Assembly: GCF_900112425.1 (NCBI RefSeq)
Contig: NZ_FOLP01000010.1
Coordinates: 170,153 to 234,152, forward strand
Direction of reading: 5' to 3'
DNA length: 64,000 nucleotides
Source: Variovorax sp. OK212
GTDB taxonomy: Bacteria > Pseudomonadota > Gammaproteobacteria > Burkholderiales > Burkholderiaceae_C
How positions within the stretch are numbered: the first letter of the stretch is position 1; each line of letters opens with the position of its first letter. The translations under genes and the position numbers were made by a program. Of this stretch, positions 29,301 through 36,636 are shown piece after piece. The notes under the pieces were generated by a model. The model did not search any database, was not told the DNA's origin, and saw only the letters and a program-made list of their open reading frames with translations.

Positions 29301-29392
29301 CGCCCGTCACCGCGCGGCTCGTGACCGACCTGATCGTGCACGGGCGCACCGACGTCGACATCAGCCCCTTTCGCATCGACCGCTTCCTCTGA
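26381..29392 (+). CDS. Three-domain fused dehydrogenase (opine / D-hydroxyproline / HcnABC type)
   Basis: A 1003-residue protein that joins parts normally made as three subunits. (1) Residues 1-100: a ferredoxin-like 2Fe-2S domain with C59-x4-C64-x2-C67-x12-C80, like HcnA or the small subunit of D-hydroxyproline dehydrogenase. (2) About 115-600: a pyridine-nucleotide-type FAD domain (VLVIGAGPAGLSAA near 123, second glycine motif VVIAGNGP), ending in a BFD-type 2Fe-2S site C518-x-C520-x32-C553-x4-C558, like HcnB or octopine oxidase subunit A. (3) About 626-1003: a DAO-type FAD oxidase (VLVIGAGVLGSCLGYYLS), like HcnC or oxidase subunit B. It should oxidise a secondary amine or D-amino acid and pass electrons through its clusters. 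Substrate unknown. Confidence 0.9.
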   Translation: MSARLTHPSITPAGRPVRFWYDGQPVEGLEGETIAASLAAGGIKAMRHTRGGERRGLYCGMGACFDCLVTVDGRTSQRACLTKVADGQQVRSTPPAGTAEDPLQPLAPAAGAEPARLQVDVLVIGAGPAGLSAALSARRAGAGVLVLDERLEPGGQFYKPLAPSHRSATPADRQFAQGLALEHDVRAAGVTIAQGAQVWAAFSPREVAALIDGRAHVINCRQLVIAPGAYERPVPFPGWTLPGVMTTGAGQTLARAYRVAPGRRVVIAGNGPLNLQLAAELLAGGAKVVAVLESAARPSLRQWRDLLAAARTAPDLLRDGWRYLRQLRAHGVPVLWEHTVVAAEGEADEAGVTNGTAGLRAVQVARIDRQGHMVAATARRLEADTLCLGYGFIPSTELARMLGCKHRLAPRHLGHLATVTLEDGATSVPGVYVVGDGADLGGSRVALARGALAGTAAARNLGLVAAATPAGPNGLAGPTETETISHLRRAECFQQALWSLYAPPPVTLAAVPDDTLLCRCEEITFGSVREQIRAGSDTLAALKRNTRLGMGRCQARYCAATAGRLLAELTGRPPEVEQYFAPRPPAKPVPAGALGFEKPEWGGHKPAITPNLARSVEHAPFAPLRTDVLVIGAGVLGSCLGYYLSKAGQDVTVVDRDDINLQASGANAGSLHVQLLSFDFGAKAQEGGGPAAATLPLGPMSVRLWQEIEADCGEDLEIKITGGLMVADSQAGMRFLEAKAALERSHGIDAQVIDGTDLRRLSPALSGELLGAELCPMEGKINPLRATYAVARRAQQQGARMLRGCDVQAIEALPGDGAGYVVRTSRGVIHAGRIVNASGAWSSAIGGMLGVTVPVKGAPLQMIVTEPAPPLVDHLVAHADRHLSLKQAASGGLIVGGGWTAAFHEDMRLNRAERDSIEGNLWVAARVLPAVRGLHMVRCWAGMNVNIDGAPILGEVPGRPGFFNAVTSNGYTLAPVTARLVTDLIVHGRTDVDISPFRIDRFL

Positions 29393-29393
29393 A

Positions 29394-29447
29394 CGCCCTG
29401 ACCGCCCTGACCGCCCTGACCGCCACGACCGCCATCACTGCCATGAC
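29394..29447 (+). repeat. 9-bp tandem repeat overlapping the M20 start codon
   Basis: Six 9-nt units follow the dehydrogenase stop: three identical cgccctgac, then cgccacgac, cgccatcac and tgccatgac. The ATG of the M20 gene lies in the last, degenerate unit. The array is in frame with the M20 gene and would read as ALT repeats; no Shine-Dalgarno sequence is visible in it. Confidence 0.8.
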
Positions 29448-30690
29448 TGACTCCACGCCCGCGCGCGACACCCTGCGCCAATTCATCGACACCCACTTCG
29501 ACGAGCAGGTGCGCACGCTCGCCGAGCTGGTGCGCTGCCCCTCCGACAACCCGCCCGGCGACTGCGCGCCGCATGCCGAACTCACGGCACGCCTGCTCGA
29601 GGCCATGGGCTTCGAGGTCGAGCGCCACGCGGTGCCCGCCGAGTTCGCGGCCGCGCACGGCATGCGCAGCGTGACCAACCTGATCGTGCGCGAACGCTTC
29701 GGCGACGGCCCGGTGGTGGCGCTCAACGCGCACGGCGACGTGGTGCCACCGGGCGCGGGCTGGAGCGTCGACCCCTACGGCGGCGAGGTGCGCGACGGCT
29801 GGCTCTACGGCCGCGGCGCCGCGGTGTCGAAATCGGACTTCACCACCTACGCCTTCGCCATGCGCGCGCTCAAGCACCTGGCGGCCTCGGGCACGCCGCT
29901 GGCCGGCACGGTCGAGCTGCACCTGACCTACGACGAGGAAACCGGCGGCGTCACCGGCCCCGGCTGGATCCTGTCCAAGGGCCTGAGCCGGCCCGACTTC
30001 GTGCTTTCCGCCGCGTTCTCGCACCACGTCGTGGTGGCGCACAACGGCTGCCTGCACCTGGAGGTCGTGGTGCGCGGCACCTCGGCGCACGCCGCCCGGC
30101 CCGACACCGGCCACGACGCCATCGAGGCCGCGGCCACCCTGCTGCCCGCGCTCTACCGCTACCGCGACGGCCTGGCCGAGCGCCCCTCGCTGACGCCGGG
30201 CATCACCCATCCCACGATGGTGGTCGGGCTGATCGGCGGCGGCATCAACACCAACGTGGTGGCCGACGCGCTGAGCCTGCGCATCGACCGGCGCATCGTG
30301 CCCGAGGAATCTCCCGAGGCCGTGGAGGCCGAACTGCGCGAAGTGATCGAGGCGGCCTGCCGCCCGCTGCCCGGCATCTCGGTGGACATCCGCCAGATCC
30401 TGCTGGCCCGCCCCTTCGCGCCCGCGCCGGGCGCCGACGAGCTGGCGGCGCTGGTGTGCCGCGAGGCCGGCGAGGTCATGGGCAAGCCAGTGACGCAGAT
30501 CGGCGTGCCGCTGTACACCGACGCGCGCCTGTACAGCGAGGCGGGCATTCCCACGGTCATGTACGGCGCCGGCCCCGAGTCGCTGCTCGAGGCCAACGGG
30601 CACCGCGCCGACGAGCGCGTGCCGCTGGACGAACTGCGCAAGGCCACCCGGGTGGTCGCCAACACCCTCCACCAACTCCTGACGCGCTGA
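29443..30690 (+). CDS. M20-family metallohydrolase (ArgE/DapE-like), atypical metal site
   Basis: A 415-residue amidohydrolase. The first metal ligand and its Asp are in NAHGDVVPPG, the catalytic Glu pair in YDEETGG, and the last His in NGHRADERV. The dimerisation domain is present. The usual bridging-ligand motif GRGAxDxKGG reads GRGAAVSKSDF here, so the bridging Asp is replaced. M20 enzymes remove acyl or carbamoyl groups from amino acids or cut dipeptides. The ATG at 29443 is the first in the gap after the dehydrogenase and sits in a 9-bp repeat. In this locus it may act on the N-carbamoyl product of the hydantoinase, or on an N-acylated substrate. Confidence 0.88.
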   Translation: MTDSTPARDTLRQFIDTHFDEQVRTLAELVRCPSDNPPGDCAPHAELTARLLEAMGFEVERHAVPAEFAAAHGMRSVTNLIVRERFGDGPVVALNAHGDVVPPGAGWSVDPYGGEVRDGWLYGRGAAVSKSDFTTYAFAMRALKHLAASGTPLAGTVELHLTYDEETGGVTGPGWILSKGLSRPDFVLSAAFSHHVVVAHNGCLHLEVVVRGTSAHAARPDTGHDAIEAAATLLPALYRYRDGLAERPSLTPGITHPTMVVGLIGGGINTNVVADALSLRIDRRIVPEESPEAVEAELREVIEAACRPLPGISVDIRQILLARPFAPAPGADELAALVCREAGEVMGKPVTQIGVPLYTDARLYSEAGIPTVMYGAGPESLLEANGHRADERVPLDELRKATRVVANTLHQLLTR

Positions 30691-30711
30691 AAGGCGCCGC
30701 GGCGAACGCCC

Positions 30712-31446
30712 ATGATCGACATCAGCCATGTGAACAAGAGCTACGGCGCCTTCCAGGTGCTGACCGACTGCAGCACCGAGATCCGCAAGGGCGAGGTGGT
30801 GGTGGTCTGCGGGCCTTCGGGCTCGGGCAAGTCCACGCTCATCAAGTGCGTGAACGCGCTGGAGCCGTTCCAGCAGGGCCGCATCACCGTCGACGGTGTG
30901 TCGGTGGGCGACCCCAGGACCGACCTCAACAAGCTGCGCGCCCGGGTCGGCATGGTGTTCCAGCACTTCGAGCTGTTTCCGCACCTGTCGATCGAGGAGA
31001 ACCTGTCGATCGCGCAGCTCAAGGTGCTCAAGCGCACGGCCTCCGAAGCCCGCGCCGCCTCCATGGCGCTGCTGCAGCGCGTCGGCATGCGCGCGCACGC
31101 GCACAAGTTCCCCAGCCAGCTGTCCGGCGGCCAGCAGCAGCGCGTGGCCATCGCGCGTGCCCTCGCCATGAACCCGGTGGCCATGCTGTTCGACGAGCCC
31201 ACCTCGGCGCTCGACCCGGAAATGGTCAACGAGGTGCTCGATGTGATGGTCGAGCTCGCGCGCGACGGCATGACCATGATGTGCGTCACCCATGAAATGG
31301 GCTTTGCGCGCAAGGTGGCGAACCGGGTGATCTTCATGGACCGCGGCCGCATCGTGGAGGACTGCGCCAAGGAGGAATTCTTCGGCAATCCGTCGGCGCG
31401 CTCGGACCGCGCGCAGCAGTTCCTGTCGAAGATCCTGCAGCACTGA
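30712..31446 (+). CDS. Polar amino acid ABC transporter ATP-binding protein (GlnQ type)
   Basis: A 244-residue ATPase with Walker A GPSGSGKST near residue 38, the QHFELFPHLS Q-loop region, signature LSGGQQQR, Walker B MLFDEPTSALDPE and the H-loop MCVTHEMGFA. These last segments are diagnostic for the GlnQ/HisP group. It starts 21 bp after the M20 gene in the rightward operon, while its likely permease and binding protein are encoded in the leftward operon. The split implies that both arms of the locus are switched on together. Confidence 0.94.
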   Translation: MIDISHVNKSYGAFQVLTDCSTEIRKGEVVVVCGPSGSGKSTLIKCVNALEPFQQGRITVDGVSVGDPRTDLNKLRARVGMVFQHFELFPHLSIEENLSIAQLKVLKRTASEARAASMALLQRVGMRAHAHKFPSQLSGGQQQRVAIARALAMNPVAMLFDEPTSALDPEMVNEVLDVMVELARDGMTMMCVTHEMGFARKVANRVIFMDRGRIVEDCAKEEFFGNPSARSDRAQQFLSKILQH

Positions 31447-31515
31447 AGCCGCTGCCGCGGGCGGGTTTGGGGCGGCCTTCTAAAATCGGGGCAATTCCCC
31501 TGCAGATTGCCCACC

Positions 31516-33144
31516 TTGTCTTTTCTCGCCGAAACCCGCCGCCGTCGCACCTTCGCGATCATTTCCCACCCTGACGCCGGCAAGACCACGCTGACCGAAA
31601 AGCTGCTGCTTTTCTCCGGCGCGATCCAGATCGCCGGTTCGGTGAAGGCGCGCAAGGCCTCGCGCCATGCCACCTCCGACTGGATGGAAATCGAAAAGCA
31701 GCGCGGCATCTCGGTGGCCTCGTCGGTCATGCAGATGCTGTACCGCGACCACGTGATCAACCTGCTCGACACGCCCGGCCACAAGGACTTCTCGGAAGAC
31801 ACCTACCGCGTGCTCACCGCCGTCGACTCGGCGCTGATGGTGATCGACGCGGCCAACGGCGTGGAAGCGCAGACGCGCCGGCTGATCGAGGTCTGCCGCC
31901 AGCGCGACACGCCCATCATCACCTTCGTCAACAAGATGGACCGGGAAGTGCGCGAGCCGCTGGACATCCTGGACGAGGTGGAGCGCGAGCTCGGCATGCC
32001 CTGCGTGCCCATGACCTGGCCCGTGGGCCAGGGCAAGAGCTTCCGGGGCATCATGAACCTGCGCACGCAGACGATGACGGTGTTCGAGTCGGGCAGCGAG
32101 CGGCTGCCGCACGACTTCGAGACCATTGCGCTGAGCGAGCGCGAAACGCTCACCAAGCGCTTCGGCGCCGACTTCGAGAGCGCCATGGACAGCATGGAAC
32201 TCGCCACCGGCGCCTCGCCCACCTGGGACCGCGAGGCCTTCCTGGCCGGCAAGCAGACGCCCGTGTTCTTCGGTTCCGGCGTGAACAACTTCGGCGTGAT
32301 GGAAGTGCTCGACGCGCTGGTCGACCTGGCGCCGCAGCCGCAGTCGCGCACCAGCACCACGGTGGTCAACCGCCAGCCGGTGGTGAAGGAGATCCAGCCC
32401 GAGGACAAGGACTTCGCGGGCGTGGTCTTCAAGGTGCAGGCCAACATGGACGCCAACCACCGCGACCGCATCGCCTTCGTGCGCATGGCCTCGGGCAAGT
32501 ACACGCCGGGCATGAAGCTCAAGGTGCAGCGCACCTCGAAGGAACTGCGCCCCACCAGCGTGGTGACCTTCATGAGCCAGCGCCGCGAGGCGGTGGAAGA
32601 GGCCTACGCGGGCGACATCGTGGGCTTCACCACGCACGGCGGCGTGCAGCTGGGCGACACCATCACCGACGGCGCGAGCCTGCAGTTCACCGGCCTGCCC
32701 TTCTTCGCGCCCGAGCTGTTCATGACCGTCATCCTGAAGAACCCGCTGCGCACCAAGCAGCTGCAGCAGGGCCTGGCCCAGCTCGGCGAGGAAGGTGCCA
32801 TCCAGGTGTTCCGCCCCGAGGTCGGCGGCCCGATGCTGCTGGGCGCGGTCGGCCAGCTGCAGTTCGAAGTGGTGCAGCACCGCCTGAAGGCCGAGTACGA
32901 CGCCGACGTGCGCCTCGAAGGCTGCCAGTACACCGGCGCGCGCTGGATCACGGCCGACACCCCGGCCGAGCTGCGCGAGTTCGTCAATGCGTACCCGGTG
33001 CGCATGGCCAAGGACGCGGCGGACACGCTGGCCTTTCTGTGCACCTCGCCGTACGACGTGCGGCTGGCGCAGGAGCGGTTCCCGAAGATCCACTTCCATC
33101 CGCTGCGCGAGCATGCGGGCTTGGCGCTGCAGAGCGCGGGATAA
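31516..33144 (+). CDS. prfC: Peptide chain release factor 3
   Basis: A 542-residue GTPase that recycles RF1 and RF2 after termination. G1 is SHPDAGKTT, G2/G3 include QRGISVASSV and LLDTPGHKDFSEDTYR, and G4 is TFVNKMDRE. Domains II and III continue to the C-terminus, with length as in other RF3 proteins. No ATG is available; TTG at 31516 gives MSFLAETRRRRTFAIIS, matching the family N-terminus, and a TTG three codons earlier (31507) is an alternative. It follows the catabolic locus by about 70 bp and is a separate unit. Confidence 0.96.
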   Translation: MSFLAETRRRRTFAIISHPDAGKTTLTEKLLLFSGAIQIAGSVKARKASRHATSDWMEIEKQRGISVASSVMQMLYRDHVINLLDTPGHKDFSEDTYRVLTAVDSALMVIDAANGVEAQTRRLIEVCRQRDTPIITFVNKMDREVREPLDILDEVERELGMPCVPMTWPVGQGKSFRGIMNLRTQTMTVFESGSERLPHDFETIALSERETLTKRFGADFESAMDSMELATGASPTWDREAFLAGKQTPVFFGSGVNNFGVMEVLDALVDLAPQPQSRTSTTVVNRQPVVKEIQPEDKDFAGVVFKVQANMDANHRDRIAFVRMASGKYTPGMKLKVQRTSKELRPTSVVTFMSQRREAVEEAYAGDIVGFTTHGGVQLGDTITDGASLQFTGLPFFAPELFMTVILKNPLRTKQLQQGLAQLGEEGAIQVFRPEVGGPMLLGAVGQLQFEVVQHRLKAEYDADVRLEGCQYTGARWITADTPAELREFVNAYPVRMAKDAADTLAFLCTSPYDVRLAQERFPKIHFHPLREHAGLALQSAG

Positions 33145-33153
33145 GAAACATCC

Positions 33154-33807
33154 ATGGAGACCTACATCCAGGTCGCGGGGCTCGGCGATTTGGTCGAAAC
33201 GGTCGTCGAGCAGCGGGCCACGCTGACGATCACCGTCAAGGCATCGAAGACCGAAGTGGCGCTGGCCGAAGCAAGCAGCCTGCGCAACGACGCGATCCGC
33301 ACGCTCAAAGAGGCGGGGCTGACCTCCGACGAAATCTCCGAAGGTGGACGCGACGCCTGGCAGCCCTGGTACCTGAAACGCAGCGTGGGCCAGGAAGTGG
33401 CGCACCGCGTGCTGATCGCCTGCCGGGAGACGCGGCGCCTCTATCAAGCGCTCGATGCGCTCGAGCCCCTGTTCACGAACGCGCGCTACACGATGAGCGT
33501 CGACATGCAGCAGCCTTGCTTCGAGGCACCGGAAGGCGCCGAGACCGCGGCACGCACCGCGGCCATCCGGCAGGCGCGCGGCAAGGCCCTGGTCCTGGCG
33601 GAAGAAGCCGGCGTCACGCTGGGCGCGGTTGCGCAGGTCGAGGAGCTGGGTTCGCAGGCACAGAACTCGGGGGCCTACGGCGACTACCAATGGGCGTCGG
33701 CAGGCGGTGCCGCGGCATCGATGGGCGGAGACGACAACTTCGAGGAACTGGGCGGCGCCAAGCGCACGCGCACGCTGCGCTACCGCGTGCGATTCCTGAT
33801 CGGCTGA
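33154..33807 (+). CDS. SIMPL (DUF541) domain protein without signal peptide
   Basis: A 217-residue protein with the SIMPL/DUF541 fold: an N-terminal VETVVEQRATLTITVKASK strand, the RTLKEAGLTSDEIS helix and a C-terminal TRTLRYRVRFLIG strand. Most SIMPL proteins are secreted; this one begins METYIQVAGLGDL with no signal peptide, so it is probably cytoplasmic. A Gly/Ala-rich loop (about residues 168-203) interrupts the C-terminal half. It lies 9 bp after prfC and may be read from the same transcript. Function unknown. Confidence 0.8.
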   Translation: METYIQVAGLGDLVETVVEQRATLTITVKASKTEVALAEASSLRNDAIRTLKEAGLTSDEISEGGRDAWQPWYLKRSVGQEVAHRVLIACRETRRLYQALDALEPLFTNARYTMSVDMQQPCFEAPEGAETAARTAAIRQARGKALVLAEEAGVTLGAVAQVEELGSQAQNSGAYGDYQWASAGGAAASMGGDDNFEELGGAKRTRTLRYRVRFLIG

Positions 33808-33816
33808 GCGCCCGGC

Positions 33817-34620
33817 TCAGCTTCCGGTGGACGCATAGCGGCGCAACCCGAAGCGCCAGGCCCCGAACGCCGCCGCAAGGAACAAGAACCCCGCGAGCGG
33901 CGACACCCAGCCCGTCCACCCTGGCGCCCCCAGCGGGTCGGGCTTGCCCAGGATCGCCAGCACCGGGTAGTACGCCACGCAGGCCAGCGGCACCATGAAG
34001 GTCAGCACCCGGCGGAACCACTGCGCATACAGCGCCAGCGGAAACTGCGCCGCCTGCACGCCGCCGTAGGTCAGCACGTTGGCGACCTCCAGGCTTTCCA
34101 CGGTCCAGAACGACAGCGTGCCCTGCAGCACGAGGATGCCGAGGAACAGCGCCACGCCGCCGGCCAGCGCGAACAGCGCGACGGCCACCGCGCCGGGCGT
34201 CCAGGCGATGCCGGCCTGCGACGCGCCGAAGGCCAGCACCAGCGCGCCCTGCAACAGGCGGCCCACGCGGCTGATGCGCAGGTCGTGGCCCATCAGCTGC
34301 AGCGCCAGCGGGCGCGGGCGCAGCAGCAGCCGGTCGAACGCGCCGGTGCGCAGGAACTCGGTGCCCAGCACGTCGAAGCCGCGGCCCAGCGCATCGGCGA
34401 TGGCGAACATGCAGTTCACCAGGCCGTAGAACACGGCCACCTCGCCCAGGGTCCAGCCTTGCACCTCGCCGAAGCGATGGAACAGCGCCCACACGGCGAC
34501 CACCTCGATGCCGGTCGCGAGGAACTGCCCCAGCGTTCGCATCAGCGCCGAGGCGGGGTAGTGCGCCTGGCCGCTGAGCGACGCCCCGACGAGGCGGAAG
34601 AAGAGGCTCAGGGAATTCAT
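33817..34620 (-). CDS. ABC-2 type exporter permease (COG3694 type)
   Basis: A 267-residue membrane protein with six predicted spans, of the DUF990/ABC-2 group. Typical segments are FYGLVNCMFAIADALGRGFD and FDRLLLRPRPLALQLMGHDLR. It is the third gene of a leftward set (ATPase, permease, permease) and lies 47 bp after the other permease gene. ATG at 34620 gives MNSLSLFFRL with a GAAT-poor leader; the frame is open much further but runs into the neighbour. The exported compound of this three-part system is not known. Confidence 0.87.
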   Translation of the reverse strand: MNSLSLFFRLVGASLSGQAHYPASALMRTLGQFLATGIEVVAVWALFHRFGEVQGWTLGEVAVFYGLVNCMFAIADALGRGFDVLGTEFLRTGAFDRLLLRPRPLALQLMGHDLRISRVGRLLQGALVLAFGASQAGIAWTPGAVAVALFALAGGVALFLGILVLQGTLSFWTVESLEVANVLTYGGVQAAQFPLALYAQWFRRVLTFMVPLACVAYYPVLAILGKPDPLGAPGWTGWVSPLAGFLFLAAAFGAWRFGLRRYASTGS

Positions 34621-34667
34621 CCCGGCGCCTTGTCTGCGCCATGCGTTCTCGGGCAGCAAGATTTCAT

Positions 34668-35507
34668 CTAGCCCCCCTGCACTTCCAGCTTGCGCATCGT
34701 GCGCCCCATGGCCACATGGCCGAACCCGACAAGCACCACGATCCAGAAGCACTGCAGGCCCAGGCCGACCAGCGCCTGCGGCCCGCTCATCAGCCCGAAG
34801 TACAGTCGCGCGGGAATGTCGACCACGCCGGCGAAGGGCTGCAGCAGCAGCGCCGTCTGCCAGGCGTCGGGCAGCAGCACCAGCGGCAGCAGGTTGCCCG
34901 AGAACACGATGACGACCGGGCCCGCCAGCGCGTTGATGCCGCGCTCGTTGAGCGCCGCGGCCGTCGCGATGTTCAGCAGCATCACCATCGAGGTCGACAG
35001 CAGCAGCGCGAGCACGCTCGACGCCAGGAACGCGACCCCGGCGGCCACGCTCGACGGCGGCTGCCAGGCCCAGTCGCCCAGGCCGGCCAGCGGCAACGCG
35101 ACCGCGGCAAAGGCCGCCATCAGCACCAGGCGCGGCAGCACGCGCGCGGCGATCCAGCCCGCGCTGCGCACGAACCACAGCGCATAGGCATCGACCGGCC
35201 GCAACCGGTCGTAGGCCACGGCGCCGGTGCGCACCGCCTGCGCCACTTCAGGGTCGCCGAGCCACGGCAGCAGCGCGAGCAGCCCCTGCGCGAGCCAGGA
35301 GTAGGTGATGGCCTGCGCGAGCGACATCGGCGCACCGGCCATCGACGCGCCGCCGTAGAACGCGGCGAGCACCATCACCTTGATGCCGCCCCACCAGCAC
35401 TGCGTGACGAAGCCCGCGAGCGCGGCGGTGCGGTACTGCAGCATCTGCAGGAAGCGCGACGCGAAGGCCGCGACGTAGGGGCGCGCCAGCTCGCGCAGGG
35501 CCGTCAC
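34668..35507 (-). CDS. ABC-2 type exporter permease (COG4587 type)
   Basis: A 279-residue membrane protein with about six spans, paired with the permease encoded next to it to form a heterodimeric ABC-2 channel. Conserved parts are QMLQYRTAALAGFVTQCWWGGIKVM and AYDRLRPVDAYALWFVRSAGW. The start is GTG at 35507, which overlaps the stop of the ATPase gene (GTGA), supporting both the start and translational coupling. Product ends MRKLEVQGG. Confidence 0.87.
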   Translation of the reverse strand: MTALRELARPYVAAFASRFLQMLQYRTAALAGFVTQCWWGGIKVMVLAAFYGGASMAGAPMSLAQAITYSWLAQGLLALLPWLGDPEVAQAVRTGAVAYDRLRPVDAYALWFVRSAGWIAARVLPRLVLMAAFAAVALPLAGLGDWAWQPPSSVAAGVAFLASSVLALLLSTSMVMLLNIATAAALNERGINALAGPVVIVFSGNLLPLVLLPDAWQTALLLQPFAGVVDIPARLYFGLMSGPQALVGLGLQCFWIVVLVGFGHVAMGRTMRKLEVQGG

Positions 35508-36499
35508 GCTTCGCCCGCTCCATGCATGGCGTAGAAGCGCGCGATGACGGCTTCGATCGCCAGGCCCTCGAGGCGAATGTCCTCGACCGCATGCTCGGCG
35601 GCGATGCGTGCAATGAGCGCGGGAGCCGTGCTCACCGCCGGGTCGAAGTCGAGCACCAATGTCTGGCCGTCGCGCGAATGCACTCTGGCGCCGGCCACCT
35701 GCAAGGGCAGTTGCGCGTCCTGCGCGAAGTCGACCACCAGCCGCCGCTCGGCCATCACCTGCGCGCGCAGCGCCTCGACCGGGCTGTCGGCCAGCACGCG
35801 GCCGTGGCCGATGATGATCACGCGCCGGGCCAGCGCCTCGATGTCGTGCATGTCGTGCGTGGTCAGCAGCACGGTGGTGCCGCGCTCCTGGTTGGCGCGG
35901 CGCACGAAGTCGCGCACGGCCAGTTTCGAGGGCGCATCGAGGCCGATGGTCGGCTCGTCGAGGAACAGGATGTCGGGCTCGTGCAGCAGCGCCGCGGCAA
36001 TCTCCGCGCGCATGCGCTGGCCCAGCGACAGCTGCCGCACCGGCTGGTCGAGCACGCGCTCCAGGTGCAGCAGCGCGACCAGTTCGTCGCGGGTGCGGCG
36101 GTAGCGCGCGGGGTCCACGCGGTAGATGTCGCGCAGCAGGTCGAAGCCGTCGCCCACCGGCAGGTCCCACCACAGCTGCGTGCGCTGGCCGAAGACCACG
36201 CCGATGCGCGCCACGTGGCGCTCGCGGTCGGCGAAGGGGTCGCGCCCGTCGACCGTCACGCGCCCGCCGTCGGGCCGCAGGATGCCCGCAAGGATCTTGA
36301 TGGTGGTCGACTTGCCCGCGCCGTTCGGCCCGATGAAGCCCAGCAGCTCGCCGCGCTCGAGCGAGAACGACACGCCCGACAGCGCCTCCACCGTGCGGTG
36401 GCGGCGCTGCACGAGCCCGCGCAGCGCCCCCATCACGCCGGGGTCGCGCTCGGAGATGCGGTAGGTCTTGAGAAGTTGGTCGACGACGATATGGGACAT
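35504..36499 (-). CDS. ABC-2 exporter ATP-binding protein (COG4586 type)
   Basis: A 331-residue ATPase with Walker A GPNGAGKST near residue 57, the GVVFGQRTQLWWDLP Q-loop region characteristic of this group, signature LSLGQRMRAE, Walker B ILFLDEPTIGLD and H-loop LLTTHDMHDIEAL. A C-terminal extension of about 90 residues follows the ATPase core. It is the first gene of the three-gene exporter and is divergent from the HAD gene. The usual GG of the LSGGQ signature is LG here, as in many members. Confidence 0.92.
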   Translation of the reverse strand: MSHIVVDQLLKTYRISERDPGVMGALRGLVQRRHRTVEALSGVSFSLERGELLGFIGPNGAGKSTTIKILAGILRPDGGRVTVDGRDPFADRERHVARIGVVFGQRTQLWWDLPVGDGFDLLRDIYRVDPARYRRTRDELVALLHLERVLDQPVRQLSLGQRMRAEIAAALLHEPDILFLDEPTIGLDAPSKLAVRDFVRRANQERGTTVLLTTHDMHDIEALARRVIIIGHGRVLADSPVEALRAQVMAERRLVVDFAQDAQLPLQVAGARVHSRDGQTLVLDFDPAVSTAPALIARIAAEHAVEDIRLEGLAIEAVIARFYAMHGAGEA

Positions 36500-36636
36500 G
36501 GAAGGCGCCGCACCGGCCTCGGTGACACGAGACGGCGGTGGGGGGCGGGATGCTACACGAAAGCGCCTTCGGAAAGCGCTGTTGGGGAGCGCCGTTAGGA
36601 TCGCGGCTCCCCACAGACTCCTGCCGCGTCCCCGCC

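Noticed and set aside
25379..29341. A 1320-codon minus-strand frame that joins the DapA-like gene to the strand opposite the fused dehydrogenase.
   Set aside because: Only the last 298 codons are a real protein. The rest is the antisense of the dehydrogenase gene; the DapA-like start at 26275 fits the family.
26381..29392. Calling the fused protein a hydrogen cyanide synthase.
   Set aside because: Domain layout is shared by glycine, opine and D-hydroxyproline dehydrogenases. The neighbours (transporter, DapA-like, M20, hydantoinase) point to amino-acid-type catabolism rather than cyanide production.
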